NCBI RefSeq assembly: GCF_002803155.1
Contig: NZ_NNBP01000028.1
Span: 124,001-188,000, forward strand
Length of the DNA stretch: 64,000 nt
Origin: Streptomyces sp. CB02959
GTDB taxonomy: Bacteria > Actinomycetota > Actinomycetes > Streptomycetales > Streptomycetaceae
Reading direction: 5' to 3'
Within the stretch, counting starts at the first letter, position 1. Every line of letters starts with the position of its first letter. Shown here one piece after another: positions 33,020 through 39,973 of the stretch. The translations under genes and the position numbers were made by a program. The notes below the pieces were generated by a model, which had not been told where the DNA came from, did no database searches, and saw only the letters and a list, made by a program, of their open reading frames with translations.

Positions 33020-33393
33020 TGCCCGTCACCCTCAACCACACCATCGTCCCGGCCGTCGACCACCGGGCCGCGGCGCACTTCTTCGCCTCGGTGATGGGCC
33101 TGGCGGAACTCCCGCCGGCCGGCCGCGACGGGCACTTCGCCCCGGTCCGGGTGAACGGGACGCTCACCCTCGACTTCATGGCCGTCCCGGAACCCCCGGG
33201 CCATCACCTGGCCTTCGACGTCGATCCCGAGACCTTCGACGAGATCCTCACCCGCCTCCGGTCGGCCGGCATCCCCTACGGCAACGAACCGGGCCACCCG
33301 GACAACGGCCGGACCGACCACCCCCTGTGCGCCCGCGGCCTGTTCTTCAGCGACGCCGACCGCAATCTGTACGAGGTGATGTCGCCGGCGTGA
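33019..33393 (+). CDS. VOC family protein in TetR operon
   Basis: 124 residues, one VOC fold (LNHTIVPAVDHRAAAHFFAS; GLFFSDADRNLYEVMSP, where the last Glu is a usual metal ligand). It is translationally coupled to the TetR gene, so it is probably the enzyme or binder for the ligand that regulator senses. A 20-bp hairpin terminator follows. Confidence 0.83.
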   Translation: MPVTLNHTIVPAVDHRAAAHFFASVMGLAELPPAGRDGHFAPVRVNGTLTLDFMAVPEPPGHHLAFDVDPETFDEILTRLRSAGIPYGNEPGHPDNGRTDHPLCARGLFFSDADRNLYEVMSPA

Positions 33394-33403
33394 GGCCGGG
33401 GAA

Positions 33404-33449
33404 CGGCGGCCGGTGGGCGCGCGGGTACTCGCGCGCCCACCGGCCGCCG
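33404..33449. terminator. Perfect 20-bp hairpin between convergent genes
   Basis: The arm 33404-33423 pairs fully with 33430-33449, 6-nt loop. It serves the TetR-VOC operon and the convergent aldo/keto reductase gene. Confidence 0.88.
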
Positions 33450-33475
33450 CCCGCGCGGGCCCGCGCCGGGGGTGC

Positions 33476-34462
33476 TCACTTGTTGACGAAGGCCATGCTC
33501 GACGCGTCGTAGCGGGTGCCGGCGACCTGGCCGGCGGGGGCCGCGGCATCGATGGCGGCGAGCTCCTCGGCGGAGAGCCGCACCGCGAGCGCCCCGAGGT
33601 TCTCCTCCAGGTACTTCTGGCGGCGGGTGCCCGGGATCGGCACGACGTCGTCGCCCCGGTGCTGCACCCAGGCCAGCGCCAACTGCCCGGCGGTGACGCC
33701 CTTTTCGGCGGCGAGTTCGTCGAGCTTCGCCACGATGGCGAGGTTCTGCTCCAGATTGCCGTCGGCGAAGCGCGGCTGGGTGCGCCGCAGATCGGTCTCC
33801 GGCAGGCCCTCGACGGAGGTGTAGCGCCCCGTCAGGAAGCCGCGGCCGAGCGGCGAGAACGGCACCAGGCCGATGCCGAGTTCGCGGCAGACCGGCGCGA
33901 TCTCCTGCTCCAGATCGCGGGTCCACAGCGACCACTCGCTCTGCAGCGCGGCGATCGGGTGGACCGCGTGGGCCCGCCGGACGGTCTCCGCGCTCGCCTC
34001 GGACAGGCCGAGGTGGCGCACCTTGCCCGCGGCGACCAGCTCCGCCATCGCGCCGACGGTCTCCTCGATCGGCACGTCGGGGTCGACGCGGTGCTGGTAG
34101 TAGAGGTCGATGTGGTCGACGCCGAGCCGGCGCAGCGAGGCGTCGCACGCCTCGCGGACGTAGGCGGCGTCGCCGCGGATCGCGGTCGGCTCGCCGAGCC
34201 GGTTGGCGAAGCCGAACTTGGTGGCCAGCACCGCCTCGTCGCGCCGGCCGGCGATCGCCCGGCCGATCAACTCCTCGTTGTGGCCCGCCCCGTAGAAATC
34301 GGAGGTGTCCAGCAGGCTGACGCCGAGGTCGAGCGCGCGGTGGATGGTCGCGATCGACTGGTCGTCGTCCGAGGCGCCGTAACCGTGGCTCATCCCCATG
34401 CACCCGAGCCCCTGCGCGGACACCGCGAGTCCCCCAAGGCGGCGGGTGGGAATCTCCGTCAT
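33476..34462 (-). CDS. Aldo/keto reductase
   Basis: 328 residues, TIM barrel. Catalytic tetrad: Asp and Tyr in DTSDFYG (about 51-57), Lys in ATKFGFA (about 83), His in YYQHRVD (about 124). NADPH-dependent reduction of carbonyls; it resembles the YhdN/AKR13 group. The start at 34462 is preceded by CAGGAGGTAGCAGC. Its promoter carries a MerR-type operator (34566-34596). Confidence 0.9.
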   Translation of the reverse strand: MTEIPTRRLGGLAVSAQGLGCMGMSHGYGASDDDQSIATIHRALDLGVSLLDTSDFYGAGHNEELIGRAIAGRRDEAVLATKFGFANRLGEPTAIRGDAAYVREACDASLRRLGVDHIDLYYQHRVDPDVPIEETVGAMAELVAAGKVRHLGLSEASAETVRRAHAVHPIAALQSEWSLWTRDLEQEIAPVCRELGIGLVPFSPLGRGFLTGRYTSVEGLPETDLRRTQPRFADGNLEQNLAIVAKLDELAAEKGVTAGQLALAWVQHRGDDVVPIPGTRRQKYLEENLGALAVRLSAEELAAIDAAAPAGQVAGTRYDASSMAFVNK

Positions 34463-34565
34463 GCTGCTACCTCCTGGCACGTGCTGCGAACCGGATCGGG
34501 CACCCCTGAGCCGGGGCGTCACCCTGGTCCGGGGCGGCGCTCCGCCGCCCCTCGACCCGCTGACG

Positions 34566-34596
34566 ACAGTAGGAGTTGGAGCGCGCTCCAAGTCAA
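34566..34596 (-). promoter_or_regulatory. MerR-type promoter of the aldo/keto reductase
   Basis: On the minus strand, TTGACT (34591-34596) and TACTGT (34566-34571) are separated by exactly 19 bp. The spacer and its edges contain the perfect palindrome TTGGAGCGCGCTCCAA (34576-34591). This is the classical layout of MerR-activated promoters. No matching merR gene is next to it. Confidence 0.75.
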
Positions 34597-34681
34597 CCGA
34601 TCACCGCGGGCCGGGCCCCAACGGCACCGCACGCACCCCGGCGGCTGCCGTCACCGCGCCGAGGCCGCGCCTGCGGCCGGG

Positions 34682-35071
34682 TCAGGCGTCGCCGCCCGCT
34701 ATGGCCCGCAGGGCCCGGCAGTGTGCGGCGAAGACGGCCCGGCCGCCGGCCGTGAGGGCGAGCCAGGTGCGCGGCCGCTTGCCGACGTACCCCTTGGTGA
34801 CGGCGACATAGCCCGCCTTCTCCAGGGTGGCGATCTGCCGCGACAGGACCGAGTCGCTCACCTCGACGGTGTCCCGGACGAAGCCGAACTCGGCCTTGTC
34901 GGCGGCCGCCAGGGTCGCCACGATGGAGAACCGGACCGGGGCGTGGATGACGTCGTCCAGCCCGTGGCGCGGATGGCTTCCGGCGCGCGGGGCGGCCCCG
35001 TCCTCCGGGCCGGGGTCCGCGGCGGCCGAAGTCGCCGCGGCCGCCGCGGTCTTCTCGTGCGGCTCCTTCAC
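34682..35071 (-). CDS. Winged-helix transcriptional regulator (HTH_34/MarR-like)
   Basis: 129 residues; a disordered Ala-rich start, then DDVIHAPVRFSIVATLAAA, VSDSVLSRQIATLEKAGYVAV and KRPRTWLALTAGGR, the PF13601-type winged helix. The GTG start overlaps the stop of the membrane protein gene as GTGA (35068-35071). Such regulators are commonly paired with a small membrane protein. The tandem repeats at 35537-35571 may be its operator. Confidence 0.83.
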   Translation of the reverse strand: MKEPHEKTAAAAATSAAADPGPEDGAAPRAGSHPRHGLDDVIHAPVRFSIVATLAAADKAEFGFVRDTVEVSDSVLSRQIATLEKAGYVAVTKGYVGKRPRTWLALTAGGRAVFAAHCRALRAIAGGDA

Positions 35072-35487
35072 TGCCGGGCCTCCAGGTATCCGCCTATCAG
35101 GCCGGGCAGGGCGACCACCACGGCACCGGGCACCCACCAGGCAGGGGCGCCCCGGAAGAAGATATCCCCGGGCACCAGCACCGCCGCGTAGAGCACCCCC
35201 CAGGCGCCGATCAGGATGCCGTGCCGCACCCCGAACCCCCGCCGGGCGACGCGCTGTCGGGCGGCGTAGACGGACAGCCCGGAGATCGCGGCGACCCACA
35301 GCACACCGCCGATCACCGGCCCGTACGGCGCCTCCACCAGTCCGATCAGGAGCACGAACAGCCCGGCCGCGCAGCCGTACAGGACTTGGTAACGCACGTA
35401 CCACTTGGTGCTCTTGCGGACCGTCGACCCCAGCGCCTCCGCCTGGGCCAGCGCGGCCGCGGCATCCCCGGCAGCGAACTCCCCCAT
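35068..35487 (-). CDS. Four-helix membrane protein paired with winged-helix regulator
   Basis: 139 residues from the ATG at 35487, which has GAGGGGG in front; ATG 35535 and TTG 35562 are longer alternatives but overlap the promoter repeats. Hydrophobic helices at about 35-52, 58-75, 91-108 and 113-130. No enzymatic motif is seen. It is coupled by a 4-nt overlap to the downstream regulator gene. Confidence 0.72.
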   Translation of the reverse strand: MGEFAAGDAAAALAQAEALGSTVRKSTKWYVRYQVLYGCAAGLFVLLIGLVEAPYGPVIGGVLWVAAISGLSVYAARQRVARRGFGVRHGILIGAWGVLYAAVLVPGDIFFRGAPAWWVPGAVVVALPGLIGGYLEARQ

Positions 35488-35536
35488 GCCATCCCCCTCA
35501 TCGATCAGATCGCTCACGCTTTCGACACCCACCATG

Positions 35537-35571
35537 CTGACAAGAACTTTCCAAACTGACAAGTACTTTCC
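35537..35571. promoter_or_regulatory. Two tandem 16-bp repeats upstream of the membrane protein/regulator pair
   Basis: CTGACAAGAACTTTCC (35537-35552) and CTGACAAGTACTTTCC (35556-35571), 19-bp period, one mismatch. The position 50-85 bp before the start at 35487 fits a promoter operator. Confidence 0.65.
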
Positions 35572-35691
35572 GGAAGTTCGTCCGGGCGCGGGCGGCGCGG
35601 GGCGATCCGACCTCCGGGACGGGGGCCGCGGGCCGGTTCCACGGGGGCAGTCGGCGGCCGGGCTCCTTCTGACTGCTGATCACCGCGTCGG

Positions 35692-35838
35692 GTACTGTGG
35701 CCCCGGCCGCCGGCGCGTACCGTGCGCCGGCCCGCACCCGTTCGTGTACGCACCCGCCCCAAGGAGGTGAGACCGATTCCCCGCCAGACCAGGCAGGTGC
35801 TCCCGTCTCACGTCCGTGCGTCCACCCGTTCCAGGTGA
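35692..35838 (+). promoter_or_regulatory. Structured leader before the PrmC-like gene, with perfect Shine-Dalgarno and 20-23-codon ORF
   Basis: A TACTGT -10-like element near 35692 precedes the hairpin GCCGGCGC-7 nt-GCGCCGGC (35709-35731). Then comes AAGGAGGTGA (35761-35770), fully complementary to the 16S rRNA tail. Five bases later there is ATT (35776), or GTG overlapping the site (35767), in an ORF ending at TGA 35838 (RPIPRQTRQVLPSHVRASTR, very basic). The methyltransferase ATG is at 35896. This stretch fills most of the 408-bp gap. Confidence 0.5.
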
Positions 35839-35895
35839 CCGCCAGACATCCGTGACCCGGGAAGCGCCCCTCGGCATCCCGAAAGGCTCACCAGC

Positions 35896-36789
35896 ATGTC
35901 GTCGTCCCACCCGTCACCCCAGCCGTCCCCCCTCTCCTCCCCCGCGTCCGGCGCCGCCGTCCCGCGCCCGGCGGCCGAGCCGCCCCGGTCCGCCGTCGTC
36001 ACCAGACTCCGCGCCGCCGGCTGCGTCTTCGCCGAGGACGAGGCCGCGCTCCTCATCGCCGCGGCCCGCACCCCGGACGACCTCGCCGCCATGGTGGAGC
36101 GGCGGGCGACCGGCCATCCTCTGGAACACGTCCTCGGCTGGGCCGAGTTCGGGGGTCTGCGGGTCTCCGTGGACCCGGGGGTCTTCGTACCGCGGCGGCG
36201 CACCGAGTTCCTGCTCGGCCGGGCCGTCGCCCTCGGCCGCCGGGCCGCCGAACGGACCGGCCGGCCGACCGTGGCGGTCGACCTGTGCTGCGGCTCGGGC
36301 GCGGTGGGGGCGGCCCTGGCCTCCGCGCTGGACGCCGTCGAACTGCACGCCTCCGACATCGAACCGGCCGCGGTGCGCTGCGCCCGCCGCAACGTGGCCG
36401 CCGTCGGCGGCCGGGTCTACGAGGGCGACCTGTTCGACCCGCTGCCCGGCCACCTCCGGGGACGGATCGACGTCCTGACGGCCAACGTCCCCTACGTGCC
36501 CTCCGAAGAGGTCGGCCTGCTGCCGCCGGAGGCCCGCGAGTTCGAACCGCTGGTGGCGCTCGACGGCGGCGCGGACGGGCTCGACGTACTGCGGCGGGTG
36601 ACGGCGGCGGCGCCGCGGTGGCTGGCGCCGGGCGGCCACCTCCTGGTCGAGACCGGTGAGCGCCAGGCGCCCCGGGCCGTCGAGACCTTCCGGCGCAGCG
36701 GACTGCGCCCCGAGGTGGCCACCTCCGACGAGCTGTACGCCACCGTCGTGATCGGCACGCTGCCCGCCGACCCGGCCGCGGCTCCCTAG
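35896..36789 (+). CDS. Putative protein N5-glutamine methyltransferase (PrmC-related)
   Basis: 297 residues: a disordered Ser/Pro N-terminus, then a PrmC-like helical domain and a SAM-methyltransferase with VDLCCGSGAVGAALA (motif I, about 131-145). The catalytic NPPY of PrmC is replaced by NVPYVP (about 197), as in the PrmC-related family of unknown target (TIGR03704). PrmC methylates release factors; the target of this paralog is unknown. A structured leader lies upstream. Confidence 0.85.
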   Translation: MSSSHPSPQPSPLSSPASGAAVPRPAAEPPRSAVVTRLRAAGCVFAEDEAALLIAAARTPDDLAAMVERRATGHPLEHVLGWAEFGGLRVSVDPGVFVPRRRTEFLLGRAVALGRRAAERTGRPTVAVDLCCGSGAVGAALASALDAVELHASDIEPAAVRCARRNVAAVGGRVYEGDLFDPLPGHLRGRIDVLTANVPYVPSEEVGLLPPEAREFEPLVALDGGADGLDVLRRVTAAAPRWLAPGGHLLVETGERQAPRAVETFRRSGLRPEVATSDELYATVVIGTLPADPAAAP

Positions 36790-36871
36790 GAGGGGCCGCG
36801 GCACGGCGGGCCCGCAGGGGCATCCGGCCCAGGGCAGGCCGCGCCCGGCTCGGAGGCAGGCCCCGCCCGGG

Positions 36872-38107
36872 TCAGGCGGCCGCCCACAGCGCGTCGCCGC
36901 GCCCGGCCACCACCGCCGCGATGCGGGCCAGCGCCTCGGCGGCGGGGAGCGGCGCCGGGCGGCGGCCGTCGCGCAACCGGAGGGCGACGAGGTCCCCGGG
37001 GACCTCGCGGGGGCCGATGACGGCCTGGTAGGGGACGTGGCGGGCGGCGCGGATCCGGGCGCCGAGGGTGCCCTGTGCGAGGTCGGCGAGTTCCGCGCGC
37101 AGCCCCTGGTCGACGCAGCGCCGCACCAGCGCGGCGGCGTGCGGGAGTTCGGCCTCGGAGACCGGGAGCACCGCGAGCTGGACGGGGGCGAGCCAGGCGG
37201 GGAAGGCTCCGCCGTGCTCCTCGATGAGGTGGGCGACGGCGCGTTCGACGCTGCCGATGACGGCGCGGTGGACCATCACGGGCCGGTGCCGGGCGCCGTC
37301 GGGGCCCACGTAGGACAGGTCGAAGCGGCGCGGCTGGTGGAGGTCGACCTGCACGGTGGACAGGGTGGATTCGCGTCCGGCGCGGTCGGCGATCTGCACG
37401 TCGATCTTGGGTCCGTAGAAGGCCGCCTCGCCCTCGGCGGCCTCGTAGGCCACGCCGGAGCCGTCGAGGACCTCGGTCAGCAGGGCCGCGGCGCGGCGCC
37501 ACATCGCGGGGTCGGCCACGTACTTGCCGCCCTCCCCCGGGAGCGAGAGGCGGTAGCGGGCGGCGCGGATGCCGAGGTCGGCGTAGGCGCGGCGGATCAG
37601 GTCGAGGGCGGCGCTGGCCTCGTCCGCGACCTGGTCGAGGGTGCAGAAGATGTGCGCGTCGTTGAGCTGGATGGCCCGTACGCGGGTGAGTCCGCCGAGC
37701 ACCCCGGAGAGTTCCGAGCGGTACATCCCGCCCAACTCGGCGAGCCGGAGCGGGAGTTCGCGGTAGCTGCGGGAGCGGGAGCGGTAGATGAGGGCGTGGT
37801 GGGGGCACAGACTGGGGCGCAGCACGACCTGTTCGCCGCCGAGGTCCATCGGCGGGAACATGTCCTCGCTGTAGTGGTCCCAGTGCCCGGAGATCTCGTA
37901 CAGCTCGCGTTTGCCGAGTACGGGCGAGTAGACGTGCCGGTAGCCGGCGCGGCGCTCGGTCTCGCGGACGTACTCCTCCAGGGCGTGCCGCACCGCCGCG
38001 CCGTCCGGCAGCCAGTAGGGCAGCCCGGCGCCCATCAGCGGGTCGGTGTCGAACAGGTCCAGCTCGCGGCCGAGCCGGCGGTGGTCGTGGACCGGGGTGG
38101 CGTTCAT
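36872..38107 (-). CDS. Short threonyl-tRNA synthetase lacking TGS and editing domains
   Basis: 411 residues against about 640-660 for full ThrRS. It begins directly at the catalytic core. Class II motifs are present: motif 2 (MYRSELSGVLGGLTRVRA) and motif 3 (MVHRAVIGSVERAVAHL), plus the zinc ligands Cys (SLCPHH), His (NDAHIF) and His (MVHRAV). The anticodon-binding domain follows (WLAPVQLAVLPVSEAELPH). The N2 editing domain, which clears Ser-tRNA(Thr), is absent. A full-length ThrRS is presumably elsewhere. A Thr leader peptide and hairpin precede it. Possible roles: drug-insensitive backup enzyme (borrelidin/obafluorin-type) or stress paralog. Confidence 0.88.
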   Translation of the reverse strand: MNATPVHDHRRLGRELDLFDTDPLMGAGLPYWLPDGAAVRHALEEYVRETERRAGYRHVYSPVLGKRELYEISGHWDHYSEDMFPPMDLGGEQVVLRPSLCPHHALIYRSRSRSYRELPLRLAELGGMYRSELSGVLGGLTRVRAIQLNDAHIFCTLDQVADEASAALDLIRRAYADLGIRAARYRLSLPGEGGKYVADPAMWRRAAALLTEVLDGSGVAYEAAEGEAAFYGPKIDVQIADRAGRESTLSTVQVDLHQPRRFDLSYVGPDGARHRPVMVHRAVIGSVERAVAHLIEEHGGAFPAWLAPVQLAVLPVSEAELPHAAALVRRCVDQGLRAELADLAQGTLGARIRAARHVPYQAVIGPREVPGDLVALRLRDGRRPAPLPAAEALARIAAVVAGRGDALWAAA

Positions 38108-38154
38108 CGTGGTCTCCTCGCGGGTCGCCCGGAGCGGCGAGCGACCACACGGCG

Positions 38155-38182
38155 AAGCCCCGGGGTACTCGCCCCGGGGCTT
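38155..38182 (-). terminator. Attenuator hairpin before the short thrS
   Basis: AAGCCCCGGGG (38155-38165) and CCCCGGGGCTT (38172-38182): perfect 11-bp stem, 6-nt loop, between the Thr leader stop (38203) and the synthetase ATG (38107). No T-tract follows, as in many Streptomyces terminators. Confidence 0.75.
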
Positions 38183-38202
38183 GACGACTCAACGGTCAGC
38201 GG

Positions 38203-38259
38203 TCAGCGCGCCGGGACTCTCTCCGGCGTCGTCGTGACGAACAGGTCAGCGCGCTGCAT
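38203..38259 (-). CDS. Threonine leader peptide (MQRADLFVTTTPERVPAR)
   Basis: 18 residues, with three consecutive Thr codons (ACG x3, 38227-38235), then an 11-bp hairpin and the ThrRS gene: the classical plan of transcription attenuation by charged-tRNA level. GTCGTC just before the hairpin (minus strand, 38183-38188) can pair with the Thr codons GACGAC, and the element GCGCGCTGACC is repeated at both ends of the leader. A -10-like TTACGG lies about 15 bp upstream of the ATG, so the leader mRNA is nearly leaderless. Confidence 0.72.
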   Translation of the reverse strand: MQRADLFVTTTPERVPAR

Positions 38260-38303
38260 GGGGCCGACCGTAACAGGGCGCCCCGGCGGCCGCACCGGGT
38301 TTC

Positions 38304-39488
38304 TCATGCGATGAGGTGCGGCAGGAACCGCGCGTACTCGTCGGTGACCAGACCGGCCGATTCGCGGATGCCGAGCCCGGCCGCCTCGTCCGCCACGACC
38401 CAGGCGCCGAGCACCACCCGGTTGCCGTCGAAGTCCGGCAGTGGCGCCAACTCCTGGTAGCAGCACGGTTCCTCGCGCGGGTCGGCGGCGGATCCCGGTG
38501 GGTGGACGGTGACGCCTTCGCCCTCCCTGCCCAGCAGCGGTTTGGCTACGTAACCGGGGCCGGCGGGCAGGTCGCGGGGGCCGTCCAGGTAGGCGGGGAG
38601 GAGGTTGGGGTGGCCGGGGTAGAGCTCCCAGAGGACCGCCAGCAGCGCCTTGTTGGAGAGCAGCATCTTCCAGGCGGGCTCGATCCACAGGGTGGTGCCG
38701 GTGGCGCCGCCGTTGTCGAGGGTGTCCAGGACGTGCGGGCCGAAGGCGTCGGCGGCCAGCCACTCCCAGGGATAGAGCTTGAAGCAGGCCCGGATGAAGC
38801 GCAGCCGCTGGTCGACGAAGCGGCCGGAGAGCCGGTCCCAGCCGATCTCCTCCACGGCGATCGCCTCGGTCGCCAGGCCGGCCTGTTCGGCCGTTTCGCG
38901 CAGGTAGGCGACGGTCATCAGGTCCTCGCCGAGCTCGTCGGCGGACGAGTGCGCGAAGTGCAGCGGGGCGCCGGGCGGCAGCAGGGCGGCCTGCCGCTTC
39001 CAGGCGTCGACCAGCCGCTCGTGCAGCGAGTTCCACTGGTCGGCGGCCGGGAACCGGTCCTCCATCCAGAACCACTGCGGGCTGGCGGCCTCCACCAGGG
39101 AGGTGGGGGTGTCGGCGTTGTACTCCAGCATCTTGGCCGGGCCGGTGCCGTCGTAGCGGAGGTCGAACCGGCCGTAGACGGAGGGCAGTTCGGCGCGGCG
39201 GCGCCATGCCTCGGCGACCCGGGCGGCCAGCTGCGGATCGGTGAGGCCGAGGTCGGCGAACCGGTCGTGGGTGACGATGTGCTCGGCGGCGGCCAGGCAC
39301 ATGCCGTGCAGCTCCTCGACGACCTCCTCCAGCTCCTCGATCTCGTCCGCCGAGAAGGAGTAGTACGCGCTCTCGTCCCAGTAGGGGCGCAGCGAGTCGT
39401 CGGGGTACCGGGTGAGCGGGTAGACCAGGCCCTGGGCCTCGACGAGGGTCTGCCAGTCGGGGCGGGGCTCGATGGTGTGTCGGCGCAT
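38304..39488 (-). CDS. Glutathionylspermidine-synthase-like ATP-grasp protein (YgiC-like)
   Basis: 394 residues, GSP_synth family: AKMLEYNADTPTSLVEAA (about 97-114), CFKLYPWEW, LLSNKALLAVLWELYP and YVAKPLLGREGEGV, the ATP-binding segments. It should ligate an amine to a carboxylate using ATP. Actinomycetes lack glutathione, so the substrate is not glutathione. The lipoprotein gene just upstream recalls the E. coli ygiB-ygiC pair. Confidence 0.83.
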   Translation of the reverse strand: MRRHTIEPRPDWQTLVEAQGLVYPLTRYPDDSLRPYWDESAYYSFSADEIEELEEVVEELHGMCLAAAEHIVTHDRFADLGLTDPQLAARVAEAWRRRAELPSVYGRFDLRYDGTGPAKMLEYNADTPTSLVEAASPQWFWMEDRFPAADQWNSLHERLVDAWKRQAALLPPGAPLHFAHSSADELGEDLMTVAYLRETAEQAGLATEAIAVEEIGWDRLSGRFVDQRLRFIRACFKLYPWEWLAADAFGPHVLDTLDNGGATGTTLWIEPAWKMLLSNKALLAVLWELYPGHPNLLPAYLDGPRDLPAGPGYVAKPLLGREGEGVTVHPPGSAADPREEPCCYQELAPLPDFDGNRVVLGAWVVADEAAGLGIRESAGLVTDEYARFLPHLIA

Positions 39489-39495
39489 CTCGCGG

Positions 39496-39852
39496 TCAGC
39501 CGCCCGAGGAACCGTGCCCGGAGCCGTGACCGGACCCGTGCCCGGAACCGAAGCCCCCGCGTTCCACGGCCGCGCTCTTGCTGAAGCTGCCGTCCTTGAC
39601 GTAGCGGCCGGAGCTGCCGGAGCCGTAGTACCAGCGGCCGGTGGTGGTCGTCCCCTTCGTCGACGAGCACTGGGACGCGCTGAGCACCCGGTACCCCAGG
39701 GTGCTGTCGTAGCTCTTGGGATCCACGCAGCGTCTGTCCGGCTCCGACCCGCAGGAGGTGAGGGCCGCGGCGAGCGCGCCCATACCGCCGAGGACGACGG
39801 TGCCGGAGCGCAGCCGCCGCCGTATCCGATCCGTTTGTGCCTTTCCTGCCAT
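39496..39852 (-). CDS. Small lipoprotein, YgiB/DUF1190-like
   Basis: 118 residues: a basic n-region, hydrophobic stretch and lipobox ALTSC (Cys about 34), two further Cys, and a glycine-rich tail GSGHGSGHGSGHGSSGG. Lies 7 bp upstream of the YgiC-like gene on the same strand. DUF1190 lipoproteins are the usual partners of YgiC-type enzymes, which supports pairing; direct sequence similarity to YgiB is weak by eye. Confidence 0.68.
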   Translation of the reverse strand: MAGKAQTDRIRRRLRSGTVVLGGMGALAAALTSCGSEPDRRCVDPKSYDSTLGYRVLSASQCSSTKGTTTTGRWYYGSGSSGRYVKDGSFSKSAAVERGGFGSGHGSGHGSGHGSSGG

Positions 39853-39973
39853 GGTGGCCTCCCCCGTATGTCCTCAACCGAACAAGCTGTGTCGCCCGCC
39901 CACCCTAGGCGGCCGCGCCGTCCGGGCAATACGGCGGGCGGGTACCCGTCCGCCGTATCCGTATTGCCCGGTG

